From contig NC_090946.1 of assembly GCF_040807025.1 (NCBI RefSeq), forward strand, positions 79,358,641 through 79,422,640: 64,000 nucleotides of DNA. The letters are read 5' to 3'. The notes beneath the pieces are model-generated. The model was not told the origin of the DNA, made no database searches, and saw nothing but the letters and a program-made list of their open reading frames with translations. This DNA is from Struthio camelus (lineage: Eukaryota > Chordata > Aves > Struthioniformes > Struthionidae). Shown here in pieces: positions 45,689 to 59,721 of the stretch. Position 1 is the stretch's first letter; each line of letters starts with the position of its first letter. Position numbers and translations under genes: made by a program.

Positions 45689-48600
45689 TGCACAGGGCAG
45701 TCCAAAATTCAGTATTATGGCATCACTGCAGGATCAGGCAGCAGAGCAAGCCAATACCTGAAAGCTGGTTAATGCAGCGCAAACAGTTAAGACGTATTTC
45801 AAGCTAAGCGCTGAAGCGTAACTGCAGCCTATCGTGATATTCCTCGTAAATATGCCTAGAAGCCTCTGGTCAAGAAAGACGATCCAGAAGCTCATTAACT
45901 GTAAGACAAACAGACAAGTCATGAAGAATCACTAAAAAGAAGGGCAGTACGTTTCCAGAGACGGCCACTAAGTACGAAGAAAGCCTAGTTCAGCTCTCTG
46001 AATAGAAACTCCCATCCGTTCCTGAGGAGCACCAGAGCTGCCGAGAGAGAGACCATTCCCAGAGAAGCAGGGACGGCCCTCTCGGCACCCCAACCGCGTG
46101 CTGGGCCGCACACAGATTTTTCTGGAAATCAGCAACTGGAGCGTCGCAAGGCTGTCGTCCTTTCAGAAAACACGGCATTACCTATGACAAGGCTCTTCAA
46201 TTACTAGCTTTGCACATGAAGCAGACCCAGCCTATAACAAAGTTATGTTTTACTTAAAAAAAGGGTGGTACCTTCCAAGAGCTGTTATTCCATGTAGGGT
46301 TAGACATTACAGTTCTGCAGGTTTCTTGCACACTCACGAGAATGGCATTTCTGAAGAGCAAAAGGGAAGAAAAAAAGGAAAATTAGTCACAAGTTAATGG
46401 TGTTACAACCACTAACCAGATCTTGAAACCAAAGAGTTTTTACCAGTCTAACGCATAAAAGAGCAAGGAGCACAGATCATTTGTCCCATTAGGAAGGGGT
46501 ACACACAAAAAGTAATCAGTACATTGCTTCTTAGACCCGTTGGAAAGACGGTTTGGTATACACAACGAAGCAGAATGGTGGATCCTCGCATCTCATCTGC
46601 CTGACGTTGAATCTTCATCATCAACACCACCACCTGCCAGACATATCTTAGGTAGCATCTCGCTAAGCGGAGCATCCCTACGGCCTAGATGAGTTGCTCC
46701 GTAAGAACCTGAAGCAGGCCAGAGCAACACAGAACTACCACGACTTGCTTTCTGGCAAGCCCTTACGAGCTTGAGAGGAGCAGGCAGAGGTGGAGAACAG
46801 GCTTACGCTGTTCCCACCTCTCCGAGCACCCACAGTGAGCTGGAGCAAAAGCTGCTCCCTGGGCTGACCTACCTACACACAGACTAAGCCAGGTGAGGAC
46901 AGACAGGCGCATCCCACCGTTGCTCCCAGCACCTGCCAAGATATGCAGTCAAGTCTTGCTGGTAAGGGCAGACATGCTGAACAACCCCAATTCAAGGGAG
47001 CCTTCAGCGAGGGGTGACCACACACAGCCCAGGAAAGGCTCCACCACCCGCAGCCGAAGGTGGCTGCCCTGCTGCAAGGAGAAGTCCCACTGGGCAGCTA
47101 AGAAGAAGCAACGTTGGCATCACAGGACTCCAGGCTGTAGGGACAGCAGAGAGGCCGTCAAGCTCTCAGTAGCCATGCTAGATGCCTTTCGTGGCCTGTC
47201 CCTCCATGCATGCCAAGCACACGTCTCTCGGTCTGGGCACTGGTGTCCAGTTGCTTCTTTACTAACACCCAAACTCCCCAGAGGCCCATTGCTTTCGCCT
47301 CCTCGGCCTCCCTGTTAACCTGGCCACTCCCCTTACACTCGACTGGTTGCAGCTCACCTCCTTCTGCTTTCTCCTCTTAAGCCAGCACCCAGCGTCTACA
47401 ACTCAGCAGTACTTCCTCCCACAAAGCTGACCTCCATCCTTGCTATTACCTCAGACGTACCCACAATTTCTTAACCGTGCCATTGCCGAGGCGACACAAT
47501 CCTCACCCTCTCCTCACCCCTCCACCCAGGTCCTCGGTTATAATTATCCCAGGCCGCGTTATCTAATGCCGAACACAGGCCTCAGGGCTGGGAACCGCGG
47601 TTGATTTGTCTCTGCCCTGCCACACGCCCCCATGGTGTTGTAAAAACAAATTCCACAACCTGTTTGAGCCTGAAGAACCTGGGCTTGATTCAGACCCGAG
47701 CTGCACCAGTTTCTAGCTGACTGGTGCAACCACCTTCACTGGCTCGCTCCAATTCGTGTGAGCGATGCCTAGCCTATACAATCAGCCACCGCAGGCAGCT
47801 CCAACACCAAATCTCACGACAGCTAATCGCTGCTAGGGACCCCAACGGCAGGAGACAACATCTAAAGCCCTTCACTTTTCAATTTTGTAAAAGATAAAAG
47901 GAAGAGATAGTGCAGAGGTGCACCGCTCCCAGCACACGGGCTCCTGAATCGCAAGTTCCACGGACCAACGCCACCTCTGATCCACTCCGGCTGTCCCCCA
48001 CCACCTGCCCTTGAACACCCAGCGATTTCTCAGTTACAAGCCTGTAGGTCTGTGGGAGCTGAGGTTCTGGGGGCAACTTGAAGCCAACTGGATTTCATAT
48101 CAAACCAAAGTCGGTATGTTCCACCTCCACAGAGCTCCTGCCACGTAACATAGGCTGAAATGAGTTATTCAGGGCACAGGTCTCTTATTAACTATCTAGG
48201 ATATTCACATTAAAGTGGAACAGCTTTTTTCCCCTCCTTCTGTATAAAGACACTATCCAGCCTCTGTAAGAAGGCGAGCTCGCTCACCTCTGCACAACAC
48301 CACACAATTTATGGGGTTGTGGCCTGCCAGGTACTCATTAAAATTTTTCGCCCCAAAACCCTCCAGTGCTAGATAATTTGCCTCCAATTCATCTATATAC
48401 TGTAACAAAGCGCTGGGTATTGAAGGACACGAGGAACCCCAGTACCTCCGTCCCAGCTTGCAAACACTTAAACGCAAAAAGCCACAGACACCAGTCACAT
48501 CTCCCGATCCAAGCAACCACATGTTGCTTCCTTCCTGCGCAGTCTAGGGGCAAGCAGCTACCCAAGCCAAGTACAAGAAGGGAGAGGACAGAAGTACCAA

Positions 48601-49257
48601 GGGGACATTTCGACCACTGAGACCTGGAGAAAGGCCAGAAAAGACCCATGGAAGGACTGCTGCCAGTGGAAGTTGATTAACAACTTCAGGAGGAGACATG
48701 GAGCACAGGGAAGGCACCTTCACCTCCCCTAACAGCCACAACAGCCTTATCCACTTAGAGAGACACCAGGGCAATTCCAAAGTCAAGCACAGTGTTGGGA
48801 AGGCAAACACACCTCTCTGAGAAGCAGGATTTTTTTTTTTTTTTTGCTTTTTTAATGGAGAAAGGTAACACGGTCACATCGTAATTGTCTAGCAGCTAAC
48901 AAAGCACAATCTAGCTTTGTGGCTCCTTTGAGACTTCTATGAAGGACACTATTTTATCAGCCATGAGCCCATCACAGCAGGAAAGATGTCAACGTGTTGC
49001 TTTAAGCAGTGTTCACCTTCACTACAAGCATACACGCTAAAGAGCTTACCCCCAGAGTAGGATGGAGCTGTACTCTGGAGATCCCTCCTCGCTGCTCAGC
49101 TGAGCTCCCGTGCACAGGCAAGTCCCCTTCTGCCTCTGTTGCCCTCAGAGCAACCTCTTCTCAAAGGTACTGTAGGAAAGAGCTGGGTCAACCATCCAAG
49201 CTCTGGCTATAGGTCAGACATTCCTGGCTCTAGACAATATTTTTCCCCTCATAAAAA

Positions 49258-49283
49258 TAGATATATGTATTTATATATATATA

Positions 49284-49315
<32 letters not shown>

Positions 49316-49316
49316 C
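49258..49316. repeat. (AT)n microsatellite
   Basis: This is almost pure alternating AT over about 59 bp with two small interruptions (tatttata, attttata). Confidence 0.95.
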
Positions 49317-50087
49317 CTTAACAAGACAAACTACATCACTTTTTTCCCTAATTAAAAAGAACCCACATTGTTTTTCATCAAAACATGTGTCTGCTCCACT
49401 GCACCATGTACAAGCCAGTCTGCAAAGCCTGTTTGCATCTCTCTGTCTTAAAGCCATTCAATAAATATGAGAGCTGAAAAGGGACCTCAGTGTCTTTAAC
49501 TCTCTGGAATTCACCATCACTTCTCCTTGAGTTATTCTAGGATGACTATGCAAAATCCAGGCACTTGTCTGTGGTGCTCTCTCACAGGCTTATGCTGCTA
49601 CCTCAAAAGCATCATCTTTCAGAAACATCAGCTCCAAGAACATTATTTTATCAGGACTCAGACTGATGCACAAATGCACTTTCGTTCTCTTTCAGAATTC
49701 CTCTCTGAAGCTTTGCCCAATAATTCTCATTTGCATCATCTGTTGCATCTAAGGCCGCTTCCACGCTACAGAACCAAAGTTATGCAATTCAAGTACAAAC
49801 TCCTCAACGTGACCACGTTAACCATGGTGACGTCTGTCCTCAAGCAGCAGACTTGGTGGTGGAGACTTGGTCTATTTGAGCTGTTTTAATCACCTATGCA
49901 GGGCCCAAACCAGATAGAGAACCTAATTAACATACAGCTCTATGGAAAACAAACATAGTCTTAACACTAGCCAGTTTGTCTCTAAACCCTTTGGGACATT
50001 TGCGTTTGCAGTACTTAACGTCAAAGCTAAACACATCTTCACCTGGCAAATCACTTGGAGAACCTTCAACAGAAGCTGCTAAAGAAA

Positions 50088-50185
50088 GGAATACAGTATT
50101 TTAGGATACTTTTGCCATAAGGGAATACAGTATTTTAGGATACTTTTGCCATAAGGGAATACAGTATTTTAGGATATTTTTGCCA
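50088..50185 (+). repeat. 34-bp tandem repeat, about three copies
   Basis: A 34-bp unit beginning ggaatacagtattttaggat starts at 50088, 50122 and 50156. The first two copies are identical and the third differs by one base before breaking off. The near identity implies recent duplication. Confidence 0.95.
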
Positions 50186-50730
50186 GATGCACCAGGGACA
50201 CATTGCTAGCGTGCACAAAGCCCAGAGAACCATCACGAGGGTTGCAAGAAAGCTTGTCCTGGCTGACATTCACATACTGGAATGAGATTCACTCCAGGGG
50301 AAGAGGAAAGGGCACTTAAGTTTTGTTTCAAGTGCCGCAAGCCACACCGCTTATCTGCTATCAGAGCAGACTGTGGGGCCGCTCCAGCGATAATTCAGGA
50401 GCTGGAACGGGAAGGTATGCAATTAGTCCCATCTCCTCCTCCTCCCCCCCCCCGCAAAGAAAAAAGCACAGACGTTATCACATCTCCCTCCAGCTCTGCT
50501 ACCCTCATCACTTAAAATACTTACAAAGCAAAGCAGAGCTGTCACTTGCAAGCTGCTAACAAGTCTGGCTTGGCCCCGGCTGGGAGATCGAGGAAGGTAT
50601 TCTCAGCATCTCCCCAGAAGAAAGTTACTGCTTTATTTAACAGGATGTTTTCTCAGGTACCCACACACATGCATATATTAAGGTTAACATGCCTGCATTT
50701 AGCTACTCTAGTAAAAGCATACCAGTCTTT

Positions 50731-50751
50731 GGGGGGGGGGGGCGGGGGGGG
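50731..50751 (+). repeat. Poly-G run
   Basis: Twelve G, one C, eight G. On the + strand this is G-quadruplex-capable; it is C-rich in FBXO34 pre-mRNA. Confidence 0.9.
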
Positions 50752-53700
50752 AGAGGAGGAAAAGAAAAAAAATAAAATAAAGCAACGCTGGTTCCTATAG
50801 CTTCCACTTAAACCGAAAGCATTTTTTACTAGTCCTCCTGGGCCTGATCACTGAGAACTGAACACGTTAAACTCATGACACACAGGTCTTGTCTTATGCT
50901 GGCGCTCTGTCTAGCTTTAGTAACCCAACTTTGAAAATGCCAGCTGGTTTTATCTAAGCAATTTGCACCCCATCTTCCCTTAAAGAGCTGTACCTTATGT
51001 TTGTAAAGCAGTATATATGGTTATTTCCATAACCGAGGCTTATACCTGGACAGACTCCAAGCCAAACTGCAACTCGGAATAAACGTCTGCTTCCAAGCTG
51101 CAGCTCCGAGAAGATATGTTGACAGTTACTTATGCTGCAAAGTTCATCAGTCCTTCCCCCAAAACCACTCCAGTTGCTCTAATTAAAGACACAACCTCCC
51201 CCAACAGGCTTTGCCTCCCTGATACCCCGGGAAAGTTTCTGCAGCTGTGATCACAGACTTCGACATTTACCTTTTTTCTAAATCTCTAATCTTCTTCAAA
51301 TGCAAAGTAGCCTGATAGACTTCTCTATCCAACCTTTTAACTTTCTTTCTCCTTCCCTGACAGCCACCTGATGAAAACTGAGTCTTTTCTGTTTTACTCT
51401 GGCATAACACAAGTGGGACAGCAGGCAATTCTCCCACCCCGAAGGAGAAAAAGAAGGAAAAAACGTTGAGATCGATACTAACGCCGCTAGCAACATCATT
51501 GAACCTGCTTTGTGTAGCTCCACTAGGGATGCAACAGCCTCACCCTCGGATTAACTTTTGTGACTTTCTTCCCAGTTTTCCAGTCTTTCCAAGTTCTTAA
51601 GAACGTTTTCCCCAAAACAAATATGGCATTTCAACAGGACATTCAGCGGTGCCTTCCCTTCTTTTGATTCATTCAGTCCAGGGACTGAGTTGCATTACTT
51701 TCATAAAATTAACTTTCCTTGATGACTGTATCTTGGGATCCAAAAGAAAACAGGGAAAAAATCCACCTTTCAGCACGAGGAGAGCGTGCAGAACTCAGCA
51801 GAGACAGGCGTTACAAAGGTATGCAAACCACTCCTACCTATCTTATGACTTACCCTGAAGCCTATAGCCAACACATCAGCTGTTAAAGGACAACATAGCA
51901 ATCATTAGGAAAACTGGTTTGGTCGACTGTCAGTGACACCCCCCACGACACAAGGGGCGAGAGCGTAGCACCGCAGAAACCACTCTGAGCTCCAGTCTAC
52001 CAGATATGCTGTAATTCAGCATTAATAGAGAATTCCCAGGAACTTACATCAAAACCACGTCTGCAACTTTTGCTCAGAGTCCAATTCAATGCAAGCCATT
52101 ATACGTTTCACTAGGACCACATCTGCAGTCCTACCGCTCCTGAGAAACTCATAAGCATTCTCAGAGAAACACAGCATTTTTTTTTTCTAATGTCATTAAA
52201 GAGGTAGTCATTGCATTCAGTAATTCTCCAACGGCCAGATTTTCAAAAGTGGCAACAGATTTACTTAGATTTCAGATGCATAAACGAGCACGCTTTGCAC
52301 CTCTTAACTCATGTGTTTATTAAAAGGCAAAGTTACCTCATATAAATAAGGGAGGATGACACCCTATCCTCATAAAAAAAAAGAAAAAAGAAATGAAAAG
52401 AAAAAAAGCAAAAGCAACTCTCTCCCAGACCCCGAGCGTTCGGCAGTGGGACTGCCCTGGGACGCGACTGCCCCGCGCCTGCACCCCGTGCCGAACGGGG
52501 ACAGCCTTCCCCCGCCCCGAGCACAGGTACACACAGGCGCTCAGGAAAGTAAATTCATGAGAAAAGCCCAGTCAGCACGATGAGCAGCGATACCAAAGTC
52601 ATACGCTCCCAGCAGGCAACCTGGAAAAGGCCAGTTTGGGAGCAGGGTAAGCAGTGGCTTTGCCTACGTGCTTGCAGGGCGCTTCTCTCAGCCTCCGGAG
52701 TTGGGAGGGGACGAAACCCAAACGATGCCTGTTTGAAGATGCAAATACGTAAACGCTGCAGCTCTGACACTACTGTGAAAGCTTTGTGACAAAAAGGGTG
52801 GTTTTTTTTTGCATCTTGCAATAAAAACTCGGGTGAGGCCAAGTTCAGGACCCAGACCTCAATTAAGAGCTTTATAAATGCAAAGGGAACGGCGAGTAAC
52901 CTCCGGGAGTGCATCAGGCAGCACACGACCCCAGGAGCGCGCGCCCCGGTTCAAGGCTAGCGACTATGGCTTGATACGCACCGCGTCCTGCTAGAACCCG
53001 CAGCGTCCAAACTCCTTTAAACATAGCCTCGAGCACGGCACATCGCAGAAAGCCAAACCACAGGCGCAAGCCGTGAGTTAGTCTTTGAAGTTTAATGCAA
53101 CAGAAAATTATTTCACCTACCGAGATGCAGAGGGAAAGCTGCCTTCCGGATTGCTTTCAATGCTATGAGAAATTTTGGAAGCAATGAAATGCCCAGCAAA
53201 GCCCTTAAGTTGCTTGCTGGGCAGGGGAGGGGCAACATCCAAGCCTGCCCGCACTCACACGAACATGGTTACACACAGTCTAAACTCAACAGAAAACAAA
53301 AAAAAACAAAAAAACCCAGTATTTTTAGCATGCAAGCAAAAAAAAAAAATAGCATGTACAAAGAAATCTCTAGAGTGACTTATGAGCAAGATTTTACACT
53401 TGGCATGCTGCCAATTAGAGGGAGGAATTAGAGAGCCGAGCAATATAACCCAGCTCATCCCAAGGAAAAAACTGCATTCTTCAGTGATCGACAAAATAAA
53501 GGGCAGGAGGGAGAAGGAGCTAGGACTGCAGTTTTCACAAAGCAAAATAGGAAGTTTCTTCCTATGGTACTAAGACAGAAAGCAGGCTAACACCATGATG
53601 CAGGAAATAATTAAAATTTAAATAAATTCAAGCTATTGCATCCCAAAGAAGCTTAGCCAGTGCATAACCGCATTCCAATAAAGTGGACAGTATTTTTTAC

Positions 53701-56700
53701 TACAAAATTCCAAACATTTAAATGTTTTACAGATTATAGCCCTCCCCTGATTAGCAACTAGAAAACCAGTAAGAGGAGGAGGTCACAAGAACAAAAGCAA
53801 ACCAAGTGGAAAAGGCACCGCTGGACACCTGGAGAAGCTGAAAAATGTGTCAGAAACAGCCTTTTGGTAAGAGAGAACATTTAGGAGCTATCTTTAATGA
53901 TGACTTTATAACCCAACTCTTTGGAGCTTAAGAATTCACATTACGAGAACAAACGCTCCTGAAGCTTTTAGCAGAATCATGACCAGACTTGACATGCCCC
54001 AGTTTCCCCAAGGTTACTCTTTTAAAACCATTTACACCCAAAATATCGCACACTTTCTTCCCACACAGCAAAGAGCAACTGAAACCTAGGTTTTAATTTT
54101 ACCACGTTAGCATTCACTTTAAGAGAATCTATTTTCAACACTTTTGTATTCGAATGACAGGAGGAATTTCTGCACGTTAGGTTCCAGGCTGAAAGTTACT
54201 GGAAAAGGCAGCAAGCTTCTGTTAATTATGTAAGTCACTGCAAGGAGGAAAAAATATTACAAGCTTTTGATTTAGCAAACTTCAGTAAAAACACTGAAGC
54301 ACAAATCACAACATGAGCTAGATGTAGCTTATAGGTGTCGGGAACGTCTGAAGTTAACAAATTCCAAATTAAATGGCTGCCGTTAAGGTTTGCCAAAAAA
54401 TTATGCAGATTTCCCAAGTTCATACATAATAATTAGCACAGCAATAAGCAGGTCCTAAATAAAGCAGTGAAGTCAGTCTCCCTCTTATTCTTCCAGCAGG
54501 CAGAATTAGCTGGGTACGAAGTTATTTTTGCAGTCAGAGATCAAACATTACCCTGAATACCAATTCTTCAAGTACGGCATCCAATAGCGTATTCATGGTA
54601 TTAAGAACAAGCCAAGAAACAACTTGGATATCTCTTTTCCATCATTCTAGACAGGACACTAAAGGCAGGGAGGGGCTGCATACTTAAGACTTCATTTTTT
54701 GAAATCGATTGACTATCTACCAACAATTCAGCTGAAACAAGTTCTCTCAAAGTACGTTACTGTTTATAGCCCAGACAGGTTTCTTCAAAGAAAAACATCT
54801 GCCTCAACTAAAAATAAATCCTCTTGATGCGCTAATCGGCAGGACACGTATGAGAAGTCACCCAAACTGCAAGTTTGAAGAACGCACTTAAACAGAAAGT
54901 CTCCAGTTTCTGCCCACTACTCCTCCAAAACCAGGTTCACAGGCGCATCTATCATATCGTCAGGTCAATGCACAAATCCAGCTTTTCCATTCTTATTACT
55001 GATCTGCCACTTGCTTCATGTATAAAAGAGGTAGCCTTCCCCTAAGGCCTGTAACGTCCAACAGCTCACCCATAGCACCGCGCTGAACGACGGCCGGATC
55101 ATCCGTGCCCTTGACCAGCACGCTCAATCTCGTTCTACGTCCCGAATTTACCGCCTCGAAGCGCGCAAGCCCACCGCTACCCCAGCAGAGTCCATCACAC
55201 TCCAAAGAAAGACCCAGCAACCCTTCTCAGTTGCAGGTCTTCCTTAACCTCGGTATTTCTATCGTGCTTATACCAGTACAAGTCTATAAAGACATATGCC
55301 AACACGCGACAGCCATGTCATGGTGCATCCACCTAGCAACGACCAACCTCATATTTCAAGCGTGAGCAGACAAGTCTCAAGAAAGCGCGGGCAGGCCAAG
55401 CAAAAACGCAGTTAGTACACTCAAGGCAAAGGAGAACATCAGCTTCTTGTTTTGCAGCAGAGGCACCAGCTTCCAAAGAGAAACAAGAAAAAGGAAGGTG
55501 GTAAAGGAAAGGGGTGGGGGGGAGTGGGGGGGGAGGAAGCTACAACACTTGATGCATTAAGCTTGTTTCGTAGCTCCACGTAGCCCAGGAAAGGTTTCCA
55601 GAACCTCTGTGAGCTCCAGAAGAACCCAAAACTGCCAAGTATTTAAAGGAACAGAGCAGGGGAAGGGAAGGGGAAAAGTCGCAAGCGTTTACAAACCAAG
55701 GGACACGGTGGATTGTACCAAAATTCTGCAACGTTAAAAGTAAACGCACTGAAAGCACCCGAAATCCTACCCAAAACAAAACGAGACTTCTCAAAAAAAA
55801 ACACACCTCTGCGGCCAAATGAAATACTGAGTTCAAGTAAGAACGCAAAACTCTACACCTATCACGCTCCTTCCCCCCTCATGGGGGAAATCTCATTCAT
55901 CTCAAAGCAATCAAAAGAAATCATTTGGAAATCAAAGTGAGAAAGGCTGCAGAAATGAAAGCCTGGCATGAACAAATAATATCCGAGAAATAAAAGGGAG
56001 ATTCTCCAAGTTAGGGGAAGGATGAAAACAGTTCTGAATAATTTACTTTGCATAGCCCAGTTCCTGCCAAAACAGTTCTATAAATCCCATGGTACTTCAG
56101 ATAATTTCCATTCTTAGAACCAAAAAAGCTAGATTGAACATTAGCAACATTAATTGTGTGATATGACCTGAATGATGCAAGAACAAGTAGTTAAGTGAAC
56201 CACAACATCTGCTGAATTTTTAATCATTAGTTGTTTCGTTGCAAGCCAGGAGAACATTGCACATTAGCTTCCAAGCACTGTACAGAATGGCATATTAGGA
56301 CAGCAAGATTTTTAACTGGCAGAAATTCAGCCTCAGTGTTACCTAAATGCATTACTTTGCTCTGAACTGCAGGCACGGCAGGAATTTTTCTTTTAATCCA
56401 GTGAAAAAGAGCACTGTTTTCTGCACCCCAAGATACCAAGCAGCCGTTTCTGAACGATTAAAAACAAACAAGCAGACAAACATACACAACAACGCTGGCA
56501 TTATATTAACAGCCATGTATGTGCCTCTCTGTAGTTCATTTTTACTATTAAAACAACATTAAGTAGTCATGGGGCTCCTACGGAAGAGATGATCGAACCT
56601 CAGATGTGAGGGAAGGGGATCTAAGTAAACACTGTTGTTATCGCTGTACTGCAACGGAGCCGCAACATGTTGGGGCATACTCGCACTATATTTAATCCAT

Positions 56701-59517
56701 CTACCTTGGAAACTCGTTGCAATGACACTGCAGAAACCTAGATTTTACCATGAACTAGCTGCCCAAATGAGCACTGCTGATGAGAGTCACAGCAGCCCAC
56801 CCTACCCAGAGCCAGTCCTGCTGCCCAAAATAGCTAGATTAGAACAACCTCCCATGCCTACCCTTGGAAATACACCTCCAGTTAAGCTACAGGCATAAGA
56901 CCAGGACAGTTAGGATTAACAAGTGATACAGTAGATTTTTTTCCCCTGTTACAGGAGGGGCATAACAGGAGAATTTATTTGGGAAGTAAACACATACTAA
57001 TCCCACATCTACACCCAGAATCTGCACTAAGGGCAGTTACCCCGATTCATTCCTTATTTTGCTTTACAGGGCAATATTCACACGTTAAAAACATATTTTA
57101 AAGCCTGTCACACTAACTTTAATACATGCTAACTTTACTTAAGAAGTTAGTAGAGTCAAAACAGCTTAAACAAATAGAATCATTAAAATACGGTGCCGGA
57201 GAAACAAACAAACAAACAAACACACACCACCCTGAACTGCCACACAAACCAAACCAACACTCCTGTGCCCGCTGCGCTGCAAGAGCTTTCAACACTGCGA
57301 AGCTGGTTTCTCTAATCAGCAACTTTCCTTAAACTACGATCTCCTTCAAAAGCTTAAAACTAAGGACAGGAACGCCCAGTAACAAGTCTAATGACCAAAA
57401 AGTCCGCACAAAAGCCAAGAAAAGCAACAGGCAGGAACAAAAGCTATGCATGCTTCCAAAGCTTAACTATCCTTTAATCATGGGCTTAGGCCCAATCCTA
57501 CTTTCTTTTCTTACAGACTGAACCACCGGTTGCAAGAAGCAGGTATGAAACTGGTGTCCGTTTGATCAAAGGGACACGTCTCCACAAAGGCCCACCCTCG
57601 CTGCTAGCGGGTATTTGAGCCGACCAGGGTCTCACCAGCAAAACGCCGGGGTACGCATCTGCCGTGGGCAGCGGGACGAGCTCCCTGTTTTAAGGGATGT
57701 GCAAAGAGGCTTCATGCACCTGCAAGAAAATTAGTTGCAGCTTGACAAGGCATTCATGCATGCACATGATCCTGATCCGAATGAAAAAAAAAAAAAAAAA
57801 AAAAAAAAGAGTTTTAAAGAGCATTTAGTGAAACAAAGTTTCCTCTTCAACCTTTGCCGGGCTCTCCAGTTAAATATGAAAGAAACAACTTAGTCATATG
57901 GTGCCTGCGAGAAGATTTTAAGACACTGGTATTAAATCAAATCCCACAACTTTTCACACCTATTAAAACAGGACTTTGTCATTTACAGGAGGGCAGATTT
58001 TGATACACCGTCCTTGTTACCAGGCAGCTCCTTGACATTCCACTTCTTCCCCTCCAAGGCCCTGTGCGAGCGCAAATTTACGGCTTTACCGTTTCAGAGG
58101 AGAGCCGGGCATGTTACCTTCGAGGCGAGTCAATAAGGCTCTTTCACTCAGGCCCCGGGAAGGCGGGTGGTTACGGGAAAGCGATGCCAGGTGCTCCTTT
58201 CCGCTCCCCGCAGGACCCAAATCCCTGCATGCAAAATGCTCCCATCCCCTGCAGCAAGGGATTAGCCATGAAAAAAAAAAAAAAAACCGCTGGAAAAGGC
58301 TTTCAGTTGGGATTTCCAGGTTGCAAAAATGCAGCCCTGGTGCAAAGTGGAGTTGCGCGGGGAATGCTTCTGGTCACCAAAGGGCAAGTTGCTCAGACCT
58401 AGGCAGGATTTCAATCGGCAGGACCGCGCTGCTCAAAACGCTCAAAAAGAACACAGGACTACAGGGCTTTTTTCTTTTTTCTTTTTCCCCTCTTCTTTTT
58501 TGGTAGTCACGCAGCCATTGTGCTGCCACCGCGTTAAGCAGTAACAACGTTAACCACCTCCAGGCATTTACGGGTTTAGACTTTGGACTTCCAAAACAAC
58601 GGCCTGCCTCCGCGATTCGGTGGGGTGGGGTTTTTTTTTGGTGTTCCCCCCCCCCCTCCGCTTCCCTCTGGGCACTGGACGATTTTAACTGCCGATTACG
58701 TAAAGCCTTTCACCCGAGAAAGCACGAAGGATGGCACGAGCGCTCCTTAAGGCGCGCAACCCTACCTCGGCGGCGAGCTCGAAGCCGGCTCGGAGACAAC
58801 CGGGCCGCCCGAGCTGGCCGCAGAGAGCGGCCGAAGGGCGAGAGCGCGTGTGTGGCTTCGCCGCTCGGCCGGCCGCCTCGACGTCCCACGAGGAACCTCG
58901 AGCCATCGGCGGCCGGGGCGTCGACGGAAGAGCAGCGCGAGGAGGCGCCGGGCGCGACGCCCGCTGCCCCGACCCACCCGGGGCCGGGCGGCCTTCACCC
59001 GCCGGGCGGCCACCCCCGCCTGCCGGGGCTCGTCACGGCCGAGAGACGCCGGACGCTCCCCTGCCCGCCGCCGTGTCCGGGCCGGCACGCGGCGACGGGC
59101 GACACCGGCGTCCCCGAAAGGGTGAACTCCGTAAACCAAGCGTGGGGACAGACGCCACAGCAAAGTGACAGGAGCCCACCTGAAAAGCCCAGGTTTCGGG
59201 CAAAGACTCTTTATTAGTATCATTACTAAATTATCGTCGCTGCTGTTTTGTGGAGGGGAAGCCTCGCGCGCGGGCCCAGCGGCCCCCGAGGGGGCGGGCG
59301 GCCTCGGCGGGGCGCCACGCGTGTCCGCCGCCACACGCCGCCGCGGGGGCCGCCCTCGCTCGGGCCGCACAAAGAGGCGCCGGGCTCGGCTTCCCCCCCC
59401 CCCCACCCCCAGCCCCACGCGTGTCCCGCGGGCACGGGAGCCCCGCAACCACCAGGCCCCGCCGCCGCCATGGCCGGTGGGGCCTGCTTCAACACCCGCC
59501 CGCCCGGCCGTTGCGCC

Positions 59518-59541
59518 GCCACCACCACCACCACCACCACC
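59518..59541 (+). repeat. (CCA)n trinucleotide run
   Basis: About eight CCA units lie within the CpG island, read as TGG on the FBXO34 strand. It probably falls in or near the first exon. Confidence 0.9.
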
Positions 59542-59697
59542 CCGGCGCGGTGCGAGCAGCCTACCCGGAGCGGGGCGGAGCGCAGGCGGCGTCCGGCGGC
59601 GGCGGCGGCGTCCGGGGAGCAGCTGCGCGGAGCCGCCTGGCCGGGCGCGGCGAGGCCGGATCCCCCCCCCTCCCCCCTCCCGCTCCCTGCGCCTCAG

Positions 59698-59721
59698 CGG
59701 CGGCGGCGGCGGCGGCGGCGG
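59698..59721 (+). repeat. (CGG)8 trinucleotide run
   Basis: Eight uninterrupted CGG units are followed by further ggcggc clusters (to 59744). It lies beside the putative FBXO34 start site, on the + strand (CCG on the sense strand of FBXO34). Confidence 0.92.

Larger units (their letters stand above)
33241..58699 (-). other. FBXO34: FBXO34 5'-UTR intron, distal part
   Basis: This is 25 kb of non-coding, AT-rich sequence with many homopolymer runs of 15-28 bases (34543-34566, 35560-35584, 44620-44640, 57784-57808). It includes a possible RFX/CRE-like site (45664-45688), an (AT)n tract (49258-49316), a 34-bp triplicate (50088-50185) and a G-run (50731-50751). Short open frames are scattered on both strands, none recognisable. 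The repeat content is low for an intron of this size, as is usual in birds. Confidence 0.75.

Noticed and set aside
49438..49890. Possible reversed CR1-like end ('agctgaaaagggacctcagt')
   Set aside because: Only one short resemblance to the complement of a CR1 3' end, with nothing matching beyond it.
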